Part shown: piece by piece, positions 61,079-64,000 of the stretch
How positions within the stretch are numbered: the first letter of the stretch is position 1
How the letters are laid out: each line of letters starts with the position of its first letter
Assembly (NCBI GenBank): GCA_030998015.1
Contig: JARWMV010000036.1
Span: 62,001 to 126,000, forward strand
Reading direction: 5' to 3'
Source: Ceratorhiza oryzae-sativae
Lineage: Eukaryota; Basidiomycota; Agaricomycetes; Cantharellales; Ceratobasidiaceae
Length of the DNA: 64,000 bases
Notes under the pieces: model-generated
Databases searched by the model: none
What the model was told of the DNA's origin: nothing
What the model saw: the letters and a program-made list of their open reading frames with translations, nothing else
Translations under genes and position numbers: made by a program

Positions 61079-63200
61079 ATTTGGAAACAGACTCAGCAGT
61101 TGAGAGGAAACAATAGGCACTTGTCATGTGATAGGCTGTCCCCTTTGCCTGCAACGGATTCTCTATGCTTTTTCAACAGTGAGCCACTCAGTGCAACCAA
61201 AACTGTGAAAGTGCTGACATAATGCTGACAGGTCATCGGATTGTATCACGTAACCGAACTGTGGGATTCTTGGTCTGTATCTGTTGGCGTTGGGTGGGCT
61301 CAAGCACAGATAGCCTGAAACAATTTGAAAGTTATACCTCTAGTGGCTAGGATCTGTAGTACGAACAAGCAAATAGTTCAGCAGCCAACAAATTCCACCA
61401 TCAGGTGCATATCACAGGTGCCTCCAGATTAGTGCGTGAAGCCTGTTTGGTTTGACCAAAGTGCATGAATCGTGGGTATCACTGGCTCTGAGCTCACTAT
61501 AATTGAATATTTGGCATGTTTTCCTTGGTCGCTGGCCAAGATATTGTGCAAAAACAGAGGGAAATCATTGGCTGATGGGCTGGTCAAAGTGCCAGAAGAC
61601 TCATTGCCGGCCTGCAAAGCAATTTCTATTGAAATGCAAACGGATAGAGGATTTCTGAGGGGCCACTAAATATTATTATTGCTATCCGGTGCTGCGCTTT
61701 GTGCAATCACTATAGAGGTACAACAGCGTATGGTCCCATGAAAGAAGTTGTACTTCGTATCTGCCAGTGGACCAATTTCAAGCATGCTTAGTAGCACTCT
61801 AATAACTCAGATTGGTTCAATCAACGACTCCATGGGCGGATGTTAGTGCCCAGGGTCTGCCTATGAACAGCTTGAACCAGCTCTGTGCTGTAAGCTTGCT
61901 GAACACAAACACCTTGTCAGAAATATTTCATAACCGAGTGATAGAAAATCTTCCTGCAAATTTTGCATTTCTGCTGGAGTGCTGGGAAGTTACACAGCCG
62001 AACCCTCTCACAAATAGGTAACCTACATTATTAGGCCCTGTAAGAGCAGCATGTCTGTCATATCCTGACCAAATTGTGCTGGTGCTTCCTCTCAGGTTTG
62101 CTGCCATTTTCTCTACATGTACCCGGTTTCTGTTCTTTGATCAAAAGAATTTTTGTTTTTTTCTGTCATGTGTAGGATGAAATTTAGAAGATATATCCAA
62201 AGGCCACACCTCTAATTAACTACAATATAAATAATTTAGCGAACTTAATGGCCTTGAAAACTTCTCCTCAAGACTATGGAACCAGCAGAATACCACCACT
62301 AGACAGCTGTTGAAGACATAGATAAAGACTGGAGCATAACTTTGTGATCCAGAGGTAGAAGGACTCTTTGGAATAGACGAAACTATTAGGCAGACTCTCT
62401 GGGACATACCCAGAGAGGCATGTCAAAGGCATTGTGCAACTCTGTTGATCGTCAGCCACTCTCCTCTGCTGGGTAATGTTGTGTCACATCGAGGTTGTAG
62501 TACACCTCTACACCCTTGGCTTGTTGATTCGCCTGCCCCCTGGCCTGTAACTATGCTTAGGATACCGCCCAATACTTTGTTGTCTCCTATCCAGAATACA
62601 CTGGAGTCTAGTAGTATGTCTTGACCTGGCACGGAAGCGAACTCCTATCACCCCCGCAGCTCTTCTCTGTGCCTTTAGGGATTTCCGCCTCTCTGCAATG
62701 TGACAGGCCTACCAACTGGCTTGATGGCCTCTTACCCTGATCTGCTTTTCACACACTACCGACCCCCAACGCCCTTCCACCTGTAATGTTACTATGTCTT
62801 GTACAGGGTGTAGAGCTCAGTTGTCGGATGTGCCTATTTTCTTCCCCTTGTCCTTTTGTATCATTGTGAGATTGACGATATTAGGCCTGGCCTCTGGGCA
62901 ACTATGAATCACCCAATGCATTCTATTTTTTAGAAGCAGACACAACGTATGATGATGTGGCAATTAAATGGAGGTGGCAAGTCTGTTCAAAGTCTTGGAC
63001 AGCGGAGAATTCTGAGGGCGAGCAGTCTGAAGAAGATAAACCATTTGTATATTTGTAGAACATGCTTATTTTTGCAAGAATAAGATGAAAATATAGAGCA
63101 AGCACACTTCTACAGTACGAGTCAAAGGAAAAAAAATAACAACAAATGGCCGTCCGAATATAACAAATTACAAAGGAATGGCTGTGGTGGCAAGGCAGAA
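61079..63200. other. CpG-poor DNA with coding-like traces, no gene model
   Basis: Minus-strand frame 61,429-61,617 (SGTLTSPSANDF ... ILASDQGKHAKY) looks protein-like and may be an upstream exon of the sirtuin gene or part of another mobile gene. The rest shows nothing recognisable. Confidence 0.35.
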
Positions 63201-63971
63201 TTAGGACGGTGGGAGGTTTTTGGAAACGTCAAACGTGCGGTCAAACATCGTTTGATCGAACTCGGTGATCTGGCCTTCGATCGCAGGTTCCTTGAGACCA
63301 GCTTCCCAGGTTTTGACTGTCCGCATAATGTACATCCAGATTGAAAGGTAATGTTCTGTGCCAAATAGCAAGCACAAGGTCCTGTCCCAAGCCCAGATTG
63401 ACAAACGAGCCACCAACCTGTCCTGAAGTTCTCCCCGCTGTGCCATTGGGATGACCACAGCTGCGGTGAACATCTCCAGCAAGCATATCATGGGGATTCA
63501 CTCCTTTGCTGTCGGGAGGATCGCTTCAATGGGGAGCAAGAATTGGATCACAACACCAAGCGTTGCAGGATTCCCCCACATACTATATGGCCACCGCTCA
63601 ATCAACCACTCACGAAATCCTATCTTCGAGACCCCTTGTGACACATGGAACAAAAAGATATTCTGGCATACCTGCCGGGCCTCCACAACCACAGGTTCAT
63701 GCAGTGCTCCTGGGCTGCAGGTTGCATGGACGTCGTCCGTAAAAATATCTGGCATCAGTGTGGCTATCGCAGCTGCACTAATGCCTGGTCTTGGATTGGA
63801 CACTGTTGGGGAAGCCACTGGCTCATTGACAACAGTGGGAAGGGTAGAAGGGGTGTTAGTTGTCATTGCGGTCTCAACTGTGTCGTCCTGCGTACGGCCG
63901 CCTTTGTGAGTGGTAGCATTTGGAGGGGGATCGAGAGGCTGTGTTGTAGGCGATGGGGTGTCAAGTGACAT
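63201..63971 (-). pseudogene. Single-exon gene of unknown family with one in-frame stop
   Basis: ATG 63,971 (MSLDTPSPTTQPLDPPP) opens one frame of about 256 codons to 63,201, interrupted only by TGA at 63,498-63,500, where Arg (CGA) would fit. The N-terminal third is Pro/Thr/Ser rich and disordered. The middle has an aromatic, helical stretch (REWLIERWPYSMWGNPATLG). After the stop come MICLLEMFTAAVVIPMAQRG and RLSIWAWDRTLCLLFG, rich in hydrophobic and aromatic residues. The C-terminus is acidic (ITEFDQTMFDRTFDV). Not recognised; could be a gag-like or host gene. The right edge of the window cuts its promoter. Confidence 0.5.
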
Positions 63972-64000
63972 CAGTGACCCGTCTAGGGCGCGATCCAGCG

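Overview
The window reads as nuclear DNA of a filamentous basidiomycete, probably an agaricomycete such as Rhizoctonia (inferred, not proven). Genes are split by many 45-60 base GT-AG introns. The gene families fit that group: a cytochrome P450, a multi-PAS hybrid histidine kinase, an AIG1-type GTPase, a PDR-type ABC transporter and an SRPK-type kinase. Transposable elements fill more than half of the window.

Left part, about 1-33,900, is ordinary gene space with scattered insertions. In order it holds: the 3' part of a P450 gene; a hybrid histidine kinase (minus strand); an AIG1-type GTPase (minus); a MITE-like inverted repeat; a broken RecQ-like helicase; a decayed multi-exon gene of unknown family whose intron carries a young Ty1/copia element with identical LTRs; a small secreted protein; a PDR transporter pseudogene hit by a solo LTR and by a 281-base repeat element; a solo LTR; and an SRPK-type kinase just downstream of it. 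The 281-base repeat occurs three times in this part.

Right part, about 33,900-64,000, is repeat-dominated, looks CpG-poor, and carries many in-frame TGA stops where an Arg codon CGA is expected, which suggests 5-methylcytosine or RIP-like decay. An old Ty3/gypsy element A (gag from 38,289, pol to 54,835) is split inside gag by a second, 11.8 kb Ty3/gypsy chromovirus B (39,529-51,314, minus strand, 5-base target duplication). Element B has gag, protease, RT, RNase H, integrase and a chromodomain. Next to its 5' LTR lies a perfect 12-base complement of its own LTR, which suggests Tf1-like self-priming.

Between pol and the 3' LTR, element B carries about 5 kb of cargo. This holds a degenerate rolling-circle replication initiator (HUH nuclease plus superfamily-3 helicase, geminivirus/CRESS-DNA-virus type) and two further uncharacterised genes around a hairpin-bearing divergent region. 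This Rep-carrying retrotransposon is the most unusual object in the window.

Beyond element A lie a satellite-like array of about 230-base units, a LINE RNase H fragment, a broken sirtuin-domain gene and a broken gene of unknown family at the right edge.
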